DNA of 64,000 nucleotides from Robertmurraya sp. FSL R5-0851 (lineage in GTDB: Bacteria > Bacillota > Bacilli > Bacillales > Cytobacillaceae). The first letter of the stretch is position 1; every line of letters begins with the position of its first letter. The notes under the pieces are model-generated. The model was not told the DNA's origin. It saw nothing but the letters and a program-made list of their open reading frames with translations, and made no database searches. The position numbers and the translations under genes were made by a program. The DNA lies in NCBI RefSeq assembly GCF_038002965.1, contig NZ_JBBOOE010000001.1, positions 2,213,001 to 2,277,000 on the forward strand. The letters are read 5' to 3'. This document shows positions 25,603-34,157 of this stretch, piece by piece.

Positions 25603-26685
25603 TTACGCCTCCGCCCAAGCTCTGATTGACGTTCTAATTTCTATATTCGGATGGTTAAGAGCCTCTTCCATCATTAGAGAAAGATATGTATCTTGTAATG
25701 CTTCATCTAACGAATAAAAGGGCTTGCCGGTAGACAAATATTCACCCATCAAAAGCATGCAGGTAGCCACGGCAATTTCATCATCATTCAATCTAGCATT
25801 CTTGAAAGGAGTTTTATAAACAAATTCTTCGCCTAGCATCAGTGCGAAATGCGACCATTCCTGATTGCTGTATCTTCCCAAATCGATTCGGTTTAATTCT
25901 TGTGTAACAGGTACGTTATCAGGTGTAAGATATCGAACGGTCAAATCGTCAATTTCTCCTCTAACCCCTTGTATAGTCAATTGACGTGTTCGTATAAATG
26001 AGTGGTACTGAGCAGGGTCGGAAAAATCAAAAAACGCGACTTTTCCGTTTTCGAATTCCAAAGTCAAACGGTCTCTTCTACAAGAAAAAGTCTCCCCGTC
26101 GAAAAGCATGCCTTCACGCCCATATGTCTCTGTTACATCAAAGGAAAACCTTTTCCCGTACATCACACAGTTATCAAAATCAATATTAAGAAACTTCCGA
26201 ATCATACTCGTTCCATGATATCCATGCAGCGATGATAGATTAACGTTACTTACTTCTCCAAGTTTTCCGTCTTGAATGACTTTCAGCCAGGAAGCATATA
26301 AAGGCTGAAGAAAATATTGTTCGGCTATTTGTATTTTTGCATCGTATTTTTTCGCTTGTTCCCACAGTTCTTCCAACGATTCAATGGTTTCGCCAGGAGG
26401 CGTTTCGCATAAAACTGGAATCCCTTTTTTGAATAAATCTATCAAATAATCGGTAACTGTACCTCTCTTAATCGACAATACCACATAATCTGGATTACTT
26501 TGCATCAAGTCATCTAAAGAATTCACCACTTTCACCCCAAAGGTTTCAGCGAATTTCTCCCCTTTTTCTTTATCCCTGATCAATACTTCTGTTAATTCAT
26601 ATTGATCAGGAATCGCCCTCGCAATTCGTATGTAAAATTCAGCACGCCACCCAGAACCAATTAGTCCAAATCGAATTTTCCCCAT
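25603..26685 (-). CDS. Gfo/Idh/MocA family oxidoreductase
   Basis: The 360-residue NAD(P)-dependent sugar or polyol dehydrogenase family protein has the Rossmann motif GLIGSGWRAEFYIRIARA at the N-terminus and PVLCETPPGETIESLEELW around the conserved substrate-site region (usually EKP; here ETP, so the family lysine is replaced by Thr). The C-terminal beta-sheet domain follows. The changed EKP motif argues for altered or lost catalysis, or an epimerase/lyase-type use of the cofactor. It lies 13 bp after the permease gene and is the last gene of the sugar ABC operon, so it probably handles the imported sugar. Confidence 0.88.
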   Translation of the reverse strand: MGKIRFGLIGSGWRAEFYIRIARAIPDQYELTEVLIRDKEKGEKFAETFGVKVVNSLDDLMQSNPDYVVLSIKRGTVTDYLIDLFKKGIPVLCETPPGETIESLEELWEQAKKYDAKIQIAEQYFLQPLYASWLKVIQDGKLGEVSNVNLSSLHGYHGTSMIRKFLNIDFDNCVMYGKRFSFDVTETYGREGMLFDGETFSCRRDRLTLEFENGKVAFFDFSDPAQYHSFIRTRQLTIQGVRGEIDDLTVRYLTPDNVPVTQELNRIDLGRYSNQEWSHFALMLGEEFVYKTPFKNARLNDDEIAVATCMLLMGEYLSTGKPFYSLDEALQDTYLSLMMEEALNHPNIEIRTSIRAWAEA

Positions 26686-26698
26686 GTTGACTCCTCCT

Positions 26699-27538
26699 TT
26701 ATTCTTTTACTCCACCTGATGTTAACCCTGCAATAATCCTCTTCTGGAATAATAAGACTAAAATAATTAGCGGTACGGTTACGACAATCGAAGCGGCAGC
26801 CATATCACCCCATGGAAGTTCATAGTTACTTGGGAATAGAGAAATTCCCACCGGTACCGTTCTCATATTGTCATCTGTCATAAACGTTAATCCATAAATA
26901 TATTCATTCCATGAATTGATAAACACCAACAAAGCTACCGAGAATGTGGCAGGCTTGATTAATGGCAGCATGATCTTAAAGAAAATTTGCATCCTAGTAC
27001 ACCCGTCAAGAATAGCTGCTTCCTCGAAGCTTTTCGGTAATTGACTGAAGAAATTAGTTAACAACCAAATCGATAACGGCAAAGCGAATGTGATATAAGG
27101 AATGATTAACCCGGCATATGTATTCAATAACCCCAGATTCTTTAAAATTAAAAACAATGGGCTTACGGTTGAAATTGTAGGGAACATCGAAATGCTTAAA
27201 ATCGCCATAAGCACTACTTTTTTCCCTTTAAAGCGGAGCCTTGCCAAAGCATAGGAGGCAGAAGCGCCAATCAAGATGCTTAAAAATGTTGTAATCGAAG
27301 CAACGATAAAACTATTTAATAAATACCGTGCAAACGGATGTTTTTCAAACACGTTAAAATAAAATTGGACGTTTATTTTGCTCGGAAACCATTTTGCAGG
27401 TATAGATGCTATTTCCGACAGCGGTTTTATTGACGTTAAAAATTGCCAGATAAATGGCAGCATAATAAAGACTAAAAACAAGAGGACCATGATATAAAAC
27501 AAGGAATTTTTTAGCATTTTCTTCGTTTTAACATCCAT
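26699..27538 (-). CDS. Carbohydrate ABC transporter permease (MalG-type)
   Basis: The 279-residue inner-membrane permease has six predicted helices. The ATPase-coupling EAA loop is EEAAILDGCTRMQIFFKIMLPL. Its N-terminus (MLFLVFIMLPFIWQFLTSIKP region) is typical of CUT1 MalG-like subunits. It is the second permease of the operon, 22 bp after the MalF-type gene. No dedicated ATPase is encoded here, so a shared MsmX-type ATPase elsewhere is expected. Confidence 0.92.
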   Translation of the reverse strand: MDVKTKKMLKNSLFYIMVLLFLVFIMLPFIWQFLTSIKPLSEIASIPAKWFPSKINVQFYFNVFEKHPFARYLLNSFIVASITTFLSILIGASASYALARLRFKGKKVVLMAILSISMFPTISTVSPLFLILKNLGLLNTYAGLIIPYITFALPLSIWLLTNFFSQLPKSFEEAAILDGCTRMQIFFKIMLPLIKPATFSVALLVFINSWNEYIYGLTFMTDDNMRTVPVGISLFPSNYELPWGDMAAASIVVTVPLIILVLLFQKRIIAGLTSGGVKE

Positions 27539-27560
27539 CTTATACCTTCCTTTCCTGAAA

Positions 27561-28445
27561 CTAAGCTAGATTTTTGCCTAAAGCTTTCATGTAAATCAGA
27601 CTAATGATAAAGACGATGATAAAAATCAGAATAGACAGCGCAGAACCATATCCGAAATCTAGGAATTTCATCAGGTTATTATACGCATATAAAGATACAC
27701 TTTCAGATCCATTGGCCCCACCGGTCATAACGGAAACCAAATCAAAGACTCTAAATGCATCTAATGTTCTGAATAACAAAGCAACTAATATCGTACTTTT
27801 TACCATTGGCAAAGTAATTTTCACAAACGACTGAAAGGCATTTGCTCCATCAATTTTGGCAGATTCATACAATTCATTCGGGATCATTTGAAGTCCAGCT
27901 AGTATTAATAAAGCCATAAACGGAGCCGTCTTCCACACATCTGTGATCACAAGCGCCATGAAGGTACCGCTCTCTGTACTTAACCAAGCTTTATATTCAT
28001 CAATAATCCCCATTCGAAATAACACATCATTAAACAAGCCATACTGGTCATTATAGATAAATTTCCACATAAGAGCAGATACAGTTGTTGGAATCGCCCA
28101 TGGAATCAAAATGGCTGCCCGGACCATTCCTCGTCCTTTAAACGTTTTATTCATGATGAGTGCAGCACCCACACCAATGATCAATTCCAATACAACGGTC
28201 GTTATCGTGAATTTAAATGTAAAACCAATGGAAGCTAATGCTCTTGGATCTTGAAACAATTTCACATAATTCTCAATCCCAATAAACGGAAATCCAGAAC
28301 CTGGGTCTGTCAACACCATTTCATGCAAACTAATCCAAAAAGTTCTTACGATTGGATAAACAGCAATAATCAACAACATGATAATCGCTGGGGACATCAT
28401 GATCCAGGCGTCTCTCGTTTCCTGTTTTTGCAGTGAACTTTTCAT
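27561..28445 (-). CDS. Carbohydrate ABC transporter permease (MalF-type)
   Basis: This roughly 294-residue CUT1 permease has the EAA loop YESAKIDGANAFQSFVKITL. It starts at the ATG at 28445, with AAGGAT 9 nt upstream; a GTG two codons earlier is possible. It follows the solute-binding protein gene, with an intervening hairpin that may lower permease mRNA relative to the binding protein. Confidence 0.92.
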   Translation of the reverse strand: MKSSLQKQETRDAWIMMSPAIIMLLIIAVYPIVRTFWISLHEMVLTDPGSGFPFIGIENYVKLFQDPRALASIGFTFKFTITTVVLELIIGVGAALIMNKTFKGRGMVRAAILIPWAIPTTVSALMWKFIYNDQYGLFNDVLFRMGIIDEYKAWLSTESGTFMALVITDVWKTAPFMALLILAGLQMIPNELYESAKIDGANAFQSFVKITLPMVKSTILVALLFRTLDAFRVFDLVSVMTGGANGSESVSLYAYNNLMKFLDFGYGSALSILIFIIVFIISLIYMKALGKNLA

Positions 28446-28472
28446 TCCCACATTTATCCTTTCTTATGAAAT

Positions 28473-28503
28473 CACCTGCAGAAAGTCAGGTATTCTGCAG
28501 GTG
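28473..28503 (-). promoter_or_regulatory. Intercistronic hairpin between binding protein and permeases
   Basis: A perfect 11-bp stem, CACCTGCAGAA / TTCTGCAGGTG, with a 9-nt loop follows the binding-protein gene. No U tract follows, so it probably stabilises the upstream mRNA or partly terminates transcription. Confidence 0.6.
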
Positions 28504-28517
28504 ATATTCATTTTTTC

Positions 28518-29807
28518 TTATTTGCTTAACTCTTCAAGTTCGCTTTGGGTCTTATCTAGCGCCTTTTCCACGCTCACTTCTCCAGTTAAAGCAGAGTGGA
28601 TATTTCTTTGAATAGCATCAGAAACCTTTGCGTACTTAGGAGACATCGGTCTTGCTTTACCATTCATAATAATTCCATAAAACTCTTCGTAAAACGGATT
28701 GACTTCTAGAACTTCTGGATCTGTATAAACCGATTGTAATACTGGTGGTTGTGCCGCGATTAAATTCATTTCTTTTTGTGCTTTTTCACCAGACAAATAT
28801 TTTATGAAGTCAACAGCTGCTTCTTTTTGGTCTTCGTCTATGGCTTTATTGATGACAAGATTTAAGCCACCTAAAGTTGAATGTGGTTCATCCCCATTTG
28901 GACCAATTGGTAAAGTAGCTACTCCAACTAGGTCTTTTACTTTTGAACCCTCACGGTTTGCTTGGCTCCAGAATCCAGACCAATCACGTAAAAATAAAGC
29001 TTTACCATCTAAAAATACTTGTTCACTTTCTGGTTCTGTATAGGTGGTAATTCCTTCTGGAGCATAATTTTTCACTAAATCAGCCATAATTTTTGTAGCT
29101 TCGATATTGTTTTCAGAATTTACAACTGGTTTGCCAGAAGAGTCTAATACTTCCCCTCCATTATTCGCTACAAATTCTACCCAGTTACAAACCAAAGCTT
29201 CCGATTGTGCGGCTTGGAAATCTGCCACATATTCAACCCCATTTACACCCTTTGCTTTTTCTGAAAGATCCATCCATCCTTGGTATGTAGTAGGCGGTTG
29301 TACTCCCAGTTGTTCGAGCACGTCTTTACGGTAAAATAGAGCGCTTGCATTAGTGAACCATGGGAACGATACCAGTTTCCCATCGTACGTTGCCGCATCA
29401 ATGGTTCCAGGCAGGTACTTATCTTGTGTAGATTCATCAAAATGTGGAGTTAAATCTTCTAACCAGCCAGCGGCAGCAAACTCTGATACATAGACCACAT
29501 CCACAGCCATAACATCTACACTTGTATCACCAGAAGCTAACTTGTTGACGAAATCATCATGAACCACGTTTGCATCCTGTGGCAAAATATTCGTTTCCAC
29601 TTTCACTTTGTCTTGACTTGCATTGTACTCATCGATCAATTGTTGAGCCGGTTTTCCAATTCCTTGGTCAAATGAGAACGTGATTGTCACAGGTTCATTT
29701 GATGATTCCGAGTTTGAAGTTGAAGATTTACCACTGCATGCTGCTAAAGAAAAAATGAGTGAACCTGCAACTAATGGTGCCAATAATTTTTTAACTTTTT
29801 GCTTCAT
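28518..29807 (-). CDS. Sugar ABC transporter substrate-binding lipoprotein
   Basis: This 429-residue CUT1 extracellular solute-binding protein has a signal peptide with the lipobox SLAACS (Cys24) followed by a Ser/Asn-rich linker. It should be anchored on the outer membrane face and deliver a sugar or oligosaccharide to the two permeases. It is the first gene of the operon, with two LacI-type operators immediately upstream of its start (AAGGTGGGGG RBS). Ligand unknown. Confidence 0.93.
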   Translation of the reverse strand: MKQKVKKLLAPLVAGSLIFSLAACSGKSSTSNSESSNEPVTITFSFDQGIGKPAQQLIDEYNASQDKVKVETNILPQDANVVHDDFVNKLASGDTSVDVMAVDVVYVSEFAAAGWLEDLTPHFDESTQDKYLPGTIDAATYDGKLVSFPWFTNASALFYRKDVLEQLGVQPPTTYQGWMDLSEKAKGVNGVEYVADFQAAQSEALVCNWVEFVANNGGEVLDSSGKPVVNSENNIEATKIMADLVKNYAPEGITTYTEPESEQVFLDGKALFLRDWSGFWSQANREGSKVKDLVGVATLPIGPNGDEPHSTLGGLNLVINKAIDEDQKEAAVDFIKYLSGEKAQKEMNLIAAQPPVLQSVYTDPEVLEVNPFYEEFYGIIMNGKARPMSPKYAKVSDAIQRNIHSALTGEVSVEKALDKTQSELEELSK

Positions 29808-29835
29808 TAAGTATCCCCCACCTTAAATTAAATTT

Positions 29836-29870
29836 AGGAAAACGTTTTCCTAATGTGAAAACGTTTTCCT
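29836..29870 (-). promoter_or_regulatory. Two tandem LacI-type operators upstream of the sugar ABC operon
   Basis: AGGAAAACGTTTTCCTA (29836-29852) and TGAAAACGTTTTCCT (29856-29870) have centres 19 bp apart, 30-60 bp before the binding-protein start. The CG-centred palindrome is a classical LacI/GalR site. A third copy precedes the neighbouring LacI gene at 31093-31109. CcpA could also bind, because the sites resemble cre. Confidence 0.8.
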
Positions 29871-30015
29871 CCGTTAAATAGAATTATAGATTATAAGGAT
29901 GTCTCAAATCAATCAAAATTTTTAAAAAATTTATATTATTTTAATAGGTTTTCTTTAATTCTACCCTCTAAATACTAAAATAGTGTCATTTATGTAAAAA
30001 ATAAAAAAGAAAAAC

Positions 30016-30042
30016 AAAAAGAACAGGAAAAGGATTTCCTGA
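30016..30042 (-). terminator. Terminator of the LacI regulator gene
   Basis: On the minus strand CAGGAAA / TTTCCTG is followed by TTCTTTTTG, about 15 bp after the stop codon. Confidence 0.7.
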
Positions 30043-30056
30043 TCTTTAAAGTTTAT

Positions 30057-31073
30057 CTATATTCTACGCACACTATTTCTTCTAATTATTTTATGTGGTA
30101 CAAATTGTGTCTTTGGTATCGTTGTATTCTTTTTACTCATAAGCTTAAAAAGCGTCTTTGCTGCTTTAACACCCTCATCAAAGTAAGAAATTCTAACCGT
30201 CGATAATTCAGGGGTAAAGTATTTTCCTATTTCTGAGTCATCGAACCCTAAAATGGAAATATCGTCAGGAACTGAAACTTGAGCACTTTTTAAAAATCTG
30301 ATCGCCCCAATAGCCATTACATCGTTGCAGACCATTACTGCAGTTGGTAATACTAAATTTTCTTCATAAATTCTCTTCATACAATTATATCCGGAGTCAA
30401 AGGTGAAATCCCCATGTTCAATATATGAATCCGGAACTACAAGTTCGTTTTCTTTTAAGGCTAACTGAAATCCTTTCATCCGTTTTTGCCCAGACGAATA
30501 ATCATTTTCGGGTCCGCCTATAAATGCGATTTTTTTATGATTATTTTCAATTAAAAAAGAGACCGCATCGTATGTTGCCCGAATATTGTCATGAACGACT
30601 GTATATAATATTTCTTCCCCACCTGATGCTTCTTGAGTGACCAAAACTACTGGGAATTCATTCTTTTTCATTCCATCTATTAGAGTAGGGTTTACATCGA
30701 CTCCTGCAAATAAAACACCATCTATTTTTTTATCTCCTAATATCTTTAATAGTTCAATTTCCTTTTCCTGTTTCCCCCCCGATTCACAAACCATTAAAGT
30801 ATAATTTTTTTGTTCACAAACACTGTTAATTCCCTTCGTTAAAGCACCGAATACGGGATTTGAGATATCCGGTACTATAATTCCGATAATGTTTGTTTGA
30901 TTAGTAATTAAACCTCTTGCTAAGGAATTAGGCTTGAAATCATTTTTTTTAATTACTTCTTCTACTCTCTTCTGTAATTCCGGACTAACTGTTTTTGATT
31001 TATTAATGACTCTTGAAACAGTTGAGATTGAAACCTGTGCCTCTTTAGCAATATCTTGAATAGTAATGGACAT
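30057..31073 (-). CDS. LacI family transcriptional regulator of the sugar ABC operon
   Basis: This 338-residue regulator has an N-terminal LacI helix-turn-helix (ITIQDIAKEAQVSISTVSRV, residues 2-21), then the hinge, then a periplasmic-binding-like sensor domain (GIIVPDISNPVFGAL start; ILGFDDSEIGKYFTPELSTV end). Its own promoter and that of the adjacent sugar ABC operon carry the same GAAAACGTTTTC operator, which indicates autoregulation and control of the operon. AGGTGGTG lies upstream of the ATG. Confidence 0.93.
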   Translation of the reverse strand: MSITIQDIAKEAQVSISTVSRVINKSKTVSPELQKRVEEVIKKNDFKPNSLARGLITNQTNIIGIIVPDISNPVFGALTKGINSVCEQKNYTLMVCESGGKQEKEIELLKILGDKKIDGVLFAGVDVNPTLIDGMKKNEFPVVLVTQEASGGEEILYTVVHDNIRATYDAVSFLIENNHKKIAFIGGPENDYSSGQKRMKGFQLALKENELVVPDSYIEHGDFTFDSGYNCMKRIYEENLVLPTAVMVCNDVMAIGAIRFLKSAQVSVPDDISILGFDDSEIGKYFTPELSTVRISYFDEGVKAAKTLFKLMSKKNTTIPKTQFVPHKIIRRNSVRRI

Positions 31074-31092
31074 ACAATCACCACCTCGAATT

Positions 31093-31109
31093 GGAGAAAA
31101 CGTTTTCCT
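31093..31109 (-). promoter_or_regulatory. LacI-type operator upstream of the LacI gene
   Basis: GGAGAAAACGTTTTCCT, 20-36 bp before the start codon, shares GAAAACGTTTTCC with the two operators at 29836-29870. Confidence 0.75.
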
Positions 31110-31235
31110 TTGTAAATCCTATATTACTAAACTTTTTTTATGTTGGTCAATTATATTTTTAACCAAAATATCATTAACCTATAATGTGATTGATTGTACA
31201 CCTATAAATATTAATTTTCTATTCTGGTAAAAAAA

Positions 31236-31281
31236 TAAAACAAGGCAGACTTATACCTTCCTTAAGTCAGCCCTGTTTTTT
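31236..31281 (-). terminator. Terminator of the FbpABC-type operon
   Basis: On the minus strand CAGGGCTGACTTA pairs with TAAGTCTGCCTTG, followed by TTTTATTTTTTT. Confidence 0.85.
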
Positions 31282-31284
31282 GAT

Positions 31285-32367
31285 TCATGCAAAATGAAGT
31301 TCTTTTCTCTCATCCATTCTCTTACCATATGTCCATTCCTTTAAATGAACATATACTTCTTCCCCGATGGAAAATTCAGCAAAAATATCTTGATGAACTA
31401 CCCACTGCTCCCCTTCAACCATAATCGTATAGTGAATCTCTTTTCCTTGATATTGCACATTCGTGATTATTCCTTTTACACCATCGTCACTCAATGAGAG
31501 TTCTAGTTGTTCGGGTCGAGCTGGAAAGAGGTTTTTCGCTCTTAATTCTGAGGTGACCGCCGTTCCATCCCATTTAATAGAAGGTTGATGAAATGGATAA
31601 AAGGCCGTACCTTCCCATTTTCCTTTTATTAAGTTCGCTTTCCCCACAAAGGAGGCAACGAATGATGTGGTTGGTGAGCTATAAATTTCCTTCGGAGTTC
31701 CTACTTGTTCAATCTTTCCTTTATTCATGACAACGATTTTATCCGCCATGGCTAGTGCTTCACTTTGGTCATGTGTCACATACACAATTGAAGCCTTTGT
31801 CACTTGGTGAAGTTGCTGAATCTCCTTTCGCATCCCCATTCGCAATTCAGCATCTAAGCTACTAAGTGGTTCGTCCATTAACAATAAGGCGGGTTTAGGA
31901 GCGATCGCACGTGCTAAAGCCACCCTTTGTTTTTGACCTCCTGAAAGTTCACTTGGCATTCTTTCTCCAAGATGATGCATATTTACCATTTTTAACACTT
32001 CGTCCACTCGATGATCGATGCTGGGTTTCAGTTCTTCACTTAAAAATTGATGGTGTTTTAGAGGAAAACGAATATGATCCCTTACATTCATATGCGGCCA
32101 CAAAGCAAAGGATTGAAAGACCATTCCGATATTACGCTTTTCGGGTGGCAAGAAGAAGGTTGAGTTCGCGATTAATTTATGATTCATCCACACATCTCCT
32201 GAAGATGGTGAATCAAAACCAGCTAATAATCGAAGCAATGTGGTTTTCCCACAGCCTGATGGCCCAAGAATTGCAACAAACTCCCCTTCTTTTATATCCA
32301 AGTTGATTTGACGCAAGGCGTTAAAGGAACCATAATTTTTATTTACGTTCTTAATTTGAGTGGTCAT
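31285..32367 (-). CDS. ABC transporter ATP-binding protein (FbpC/PotA-type)
   Basis: The 360-residue cytosolic ATPase has Walker A GPSGCGKTT, signature LSGGQKQRVALARA, Walker B LLLMDEPLSSLD and the switch His in YVTHDQSEALAMAD. A C-terminal TOBE-type regulatory region follows (about residues 240-355). Its start overlaps the permease 3' end by 17 bp, so the genes are translationally coupled. It is the third gene of a binding protein-permease-ATPase operon of the Fe3+/2-aminoethylphosphonate/polyamine superfamily. Confidence 0.92.
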   Translation of the reverse strand: MTTQIKNVNKNYGSFNALRQINLDIKEGEFVAILGPSGCGKTTLLRLLAGFDSPSSGDVWMNHKLIANSTFFLPPEKRNIGMVFQSFALWPHMNVRDHIRFPLKHHQFLSEELKPSIDHRVDEVLKMVNMHHLGERMPSELSGGQKQRVALARAIAPKPALLLMDEPLSSLDAELRMGMRKEIQQLHQVTKASIVYVTHDQSEALAMADKIVVMNKGKIEQVGTPKEIYSSPTTSFVASFVGKANLIKGKWEGTAFYPFHQPSIKWDGTAVTSELRAKNLFPARPEQLELSLSDDGVKGIITNVQYQGKEIHYTIMVEGEQWVVHQDIFAEFSIGEEVYVHLKEWTYGKRMDERKELHFA

Positions 32368-34066
32368 GATGCAACATCCTCCTATCCCATACCTTTTGCA
32401 AGACCGCTACCATCATAATGGCTAATAAAATAAACAAAACAATGATACTTGAGAAAGCAGTGGAGTAAGTGGAATACCCTGCTTGTTCAAAATTGAAGAT
32501 CACAAGCCCGATCGTCTCCGATCCACTAGACCATAAAAGGGAGGAAACCGTTAGTTCCGTTAGTGCGGTTAAAAAGACAAGTAATGCACCACTGATGACT
32601 CCAGGAAAAATCAATGGTATTAAAATTTGCTGCCATTTATAAAATCCATTCGAACCACTCACTCTCGCTGCTTCCTCCATCGAAGGGTCAACCTGCATAA
32701 ACGCGGTAATGCTTCCCCTGACCTGTAAAATTAAAAAACGGGTCACATAAGCGATGAATAAAATCGTGATGGTTCCGTAGATTCCGGGATTCCAACCCGG
32801 GATGGGTTCCATCCAAGCAAAAATCATCGCTAAGGCTAAAACCGTACCAGGTAAGGCATAAGGAATGCCAATAATCATTTCTACCCCTTTTGAGATCATA
32901 GAGGGCTTTTTTGTCCTAACGTAAGCTATTCCCGTACCGATCACCAAACAAACAACCGCCGTGAAGATCGCTAAGTTAGCACTGTTTTTTAAAGAAGTGA
33001 TGGCCTTTTGATTCTCAAGCAACACAAATTGATAGTTTTTTAAACTTATATTTTCAAGTGCAAACTGCAACCCATATGCTTTAATCAGTGAGGCAGAAAG
33101 CATAGATAGAAGCGGAACCATGGTGGTTACTAGCAAAAAGCTCCATAACAGCAGTTCAATCGTAAGACGGGTTCTTTTAGTTAATAGGAATCGAGGTTCT
33201 TTATCCTCTACCGCTGTTTCCGTATGTTTAGCCTTTTTGAGTAGCAACCACTGAACAAACGTACCTGTTAAGGCAATGAATCCTAAAATCACCGATAAAG
33301 TCGCTGCCCGTTCAAAGGAATTTGGCCCAAACCCTACGATTTGCTCATAGATATATGTGCTTAGCACTCGGATATTACCTGGTATTCCAAGAAACGCAGG
33401 AATACCAAAATTATCCAAGCTGGCAAGAAAGGCAAGAAACCCACCACTCGCTATTCCAGGTATTGCTAGCGGAAGGGTGATTTTTTGGAAAGACTGCCAC
33501 TTGCTTGCTCCTGACACCCTTGCCGCATATTCCAGATCACGAGGAATTTTTCTAAGAACACCCACCGTCAATAAATAGACAAGTGGATAATGCGAGAATC
33601 CCATAACCATAATGATTCCTTGTAAACTATACATATTCAAAGGTTCTACTGATCCCGGAAGCAAGCTTAATAGATGAGCGAAAAATCCATTTTTATTCAT
33701 GAACTGAGTCCATGCTAAGGTTGTGATATAAGACGGAATAATAAAAGGTAAAAAAATAAAAACTTGAATCAGCTTTTTTCGCCTAATATTGGTGTACGCT
33801 ACTACCCAAGCCGTCATCACCCCTAAGACGATCGCAATAATCGACGAACCTCCAACGACATATAACGTGTTTTCAATCGTTTTCCATGTAGAACGATCTT
33901 GAAGGACGGACGTATAATTTCCTATGGTGAAGCTACCCTCGGAAGAAAAGCTTAGAAAAACCAGTCTAAATATAGGTAAAACAAAAAAGACCACGACGAA
34001 ACCTACACCTATGAATAACAACCATTTATTTTGGTTTTGAACTCGACTCATAACATTTTGCAACAT
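32351..34066 (-). CDS. ABC transporter permease, fused two-domain FbpB type
   Basis: The 571-residue permease has about twelve helices and two EAA loops, EYAARVSGASKWQSFQKITL (first half) and EEAARVSGSNGFYKWQQILI (second half). It is therefore an internal duplication that supplies both halves of the channel, as in FbpB. It follows the binding-protein gene after a 91-bp gap with a hairpin. The substrate is iron(III) or another small anion; see the binding protein. Confidence 0.92.
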   Translation of the reverse strand: MLQNVMSRVQNQNKWLLFIGVGFVVVFFVLPIFRLVFLSFSSEGSFTIGNYTSVLQDRSTWKTIENTLYVVGGSSIIAIVLGVMTAWVVAYTNIRRKKLIQVFIFLPFIIPSYITTLAWTQFMNKNGFFAHLLSLLPGSVEPLNMYSLQGIIMVMGFSHYPLVYLLTVGVLRKIPRDLEYAARVSGASKWQSFQKITLPLAIPGIASGGFLAFLASLDNFGIPAFLGIPGNIRVLSTYIYEQIVGFGPNSFERAATLSVILGFIALTGTFVQWLLLKKAKHTETAVEDKEPRFLLTKRTRLTIELLLWSFLLVTTMVPLLSMLSASLIKAYGLQFALENISLKNYQFVLLENQKAITSLKNSANLAIFTAVVCLVIGTGIAYVRTKKPSMISKGVEMIIGIPYALPGTVLALAMIFAWMEPIPGWNPGIYGTITILFIAYVTRFLILQVRGSITAFMQVDPSMEEAARVSGSNGFYKWQQILIPLIFPGVISGALLVFLTALTELTVSSLLWSSGSETIGLVIFNFEQAGYSTYSTAFSSIIVLFILLAIMMVAVLQKVWDRRMLHHDHSN

Positions 34067-34104
34067 TCAGGATTTCTCTCCTTAGATGATTATGACCTTA
34101 TGAA

Positions 34105-34142
34105 ATAAGGCTAACTCAACGGAAGAATTTGAGTAGCCTTAT
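34105..34142 (-). promoter_or_regulatory. Hairpin between binding protein and permease genes
   Basis: ATAAGGCTAACTCAA pairs with TTGAGTAGCCTTAT. The lack of a U run suggests partial termination or mRNA stabilisation that favours the binding protein. Confidence 0.55.
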
Positions 34143-34157
34143 AGCTATGAAGAACTT

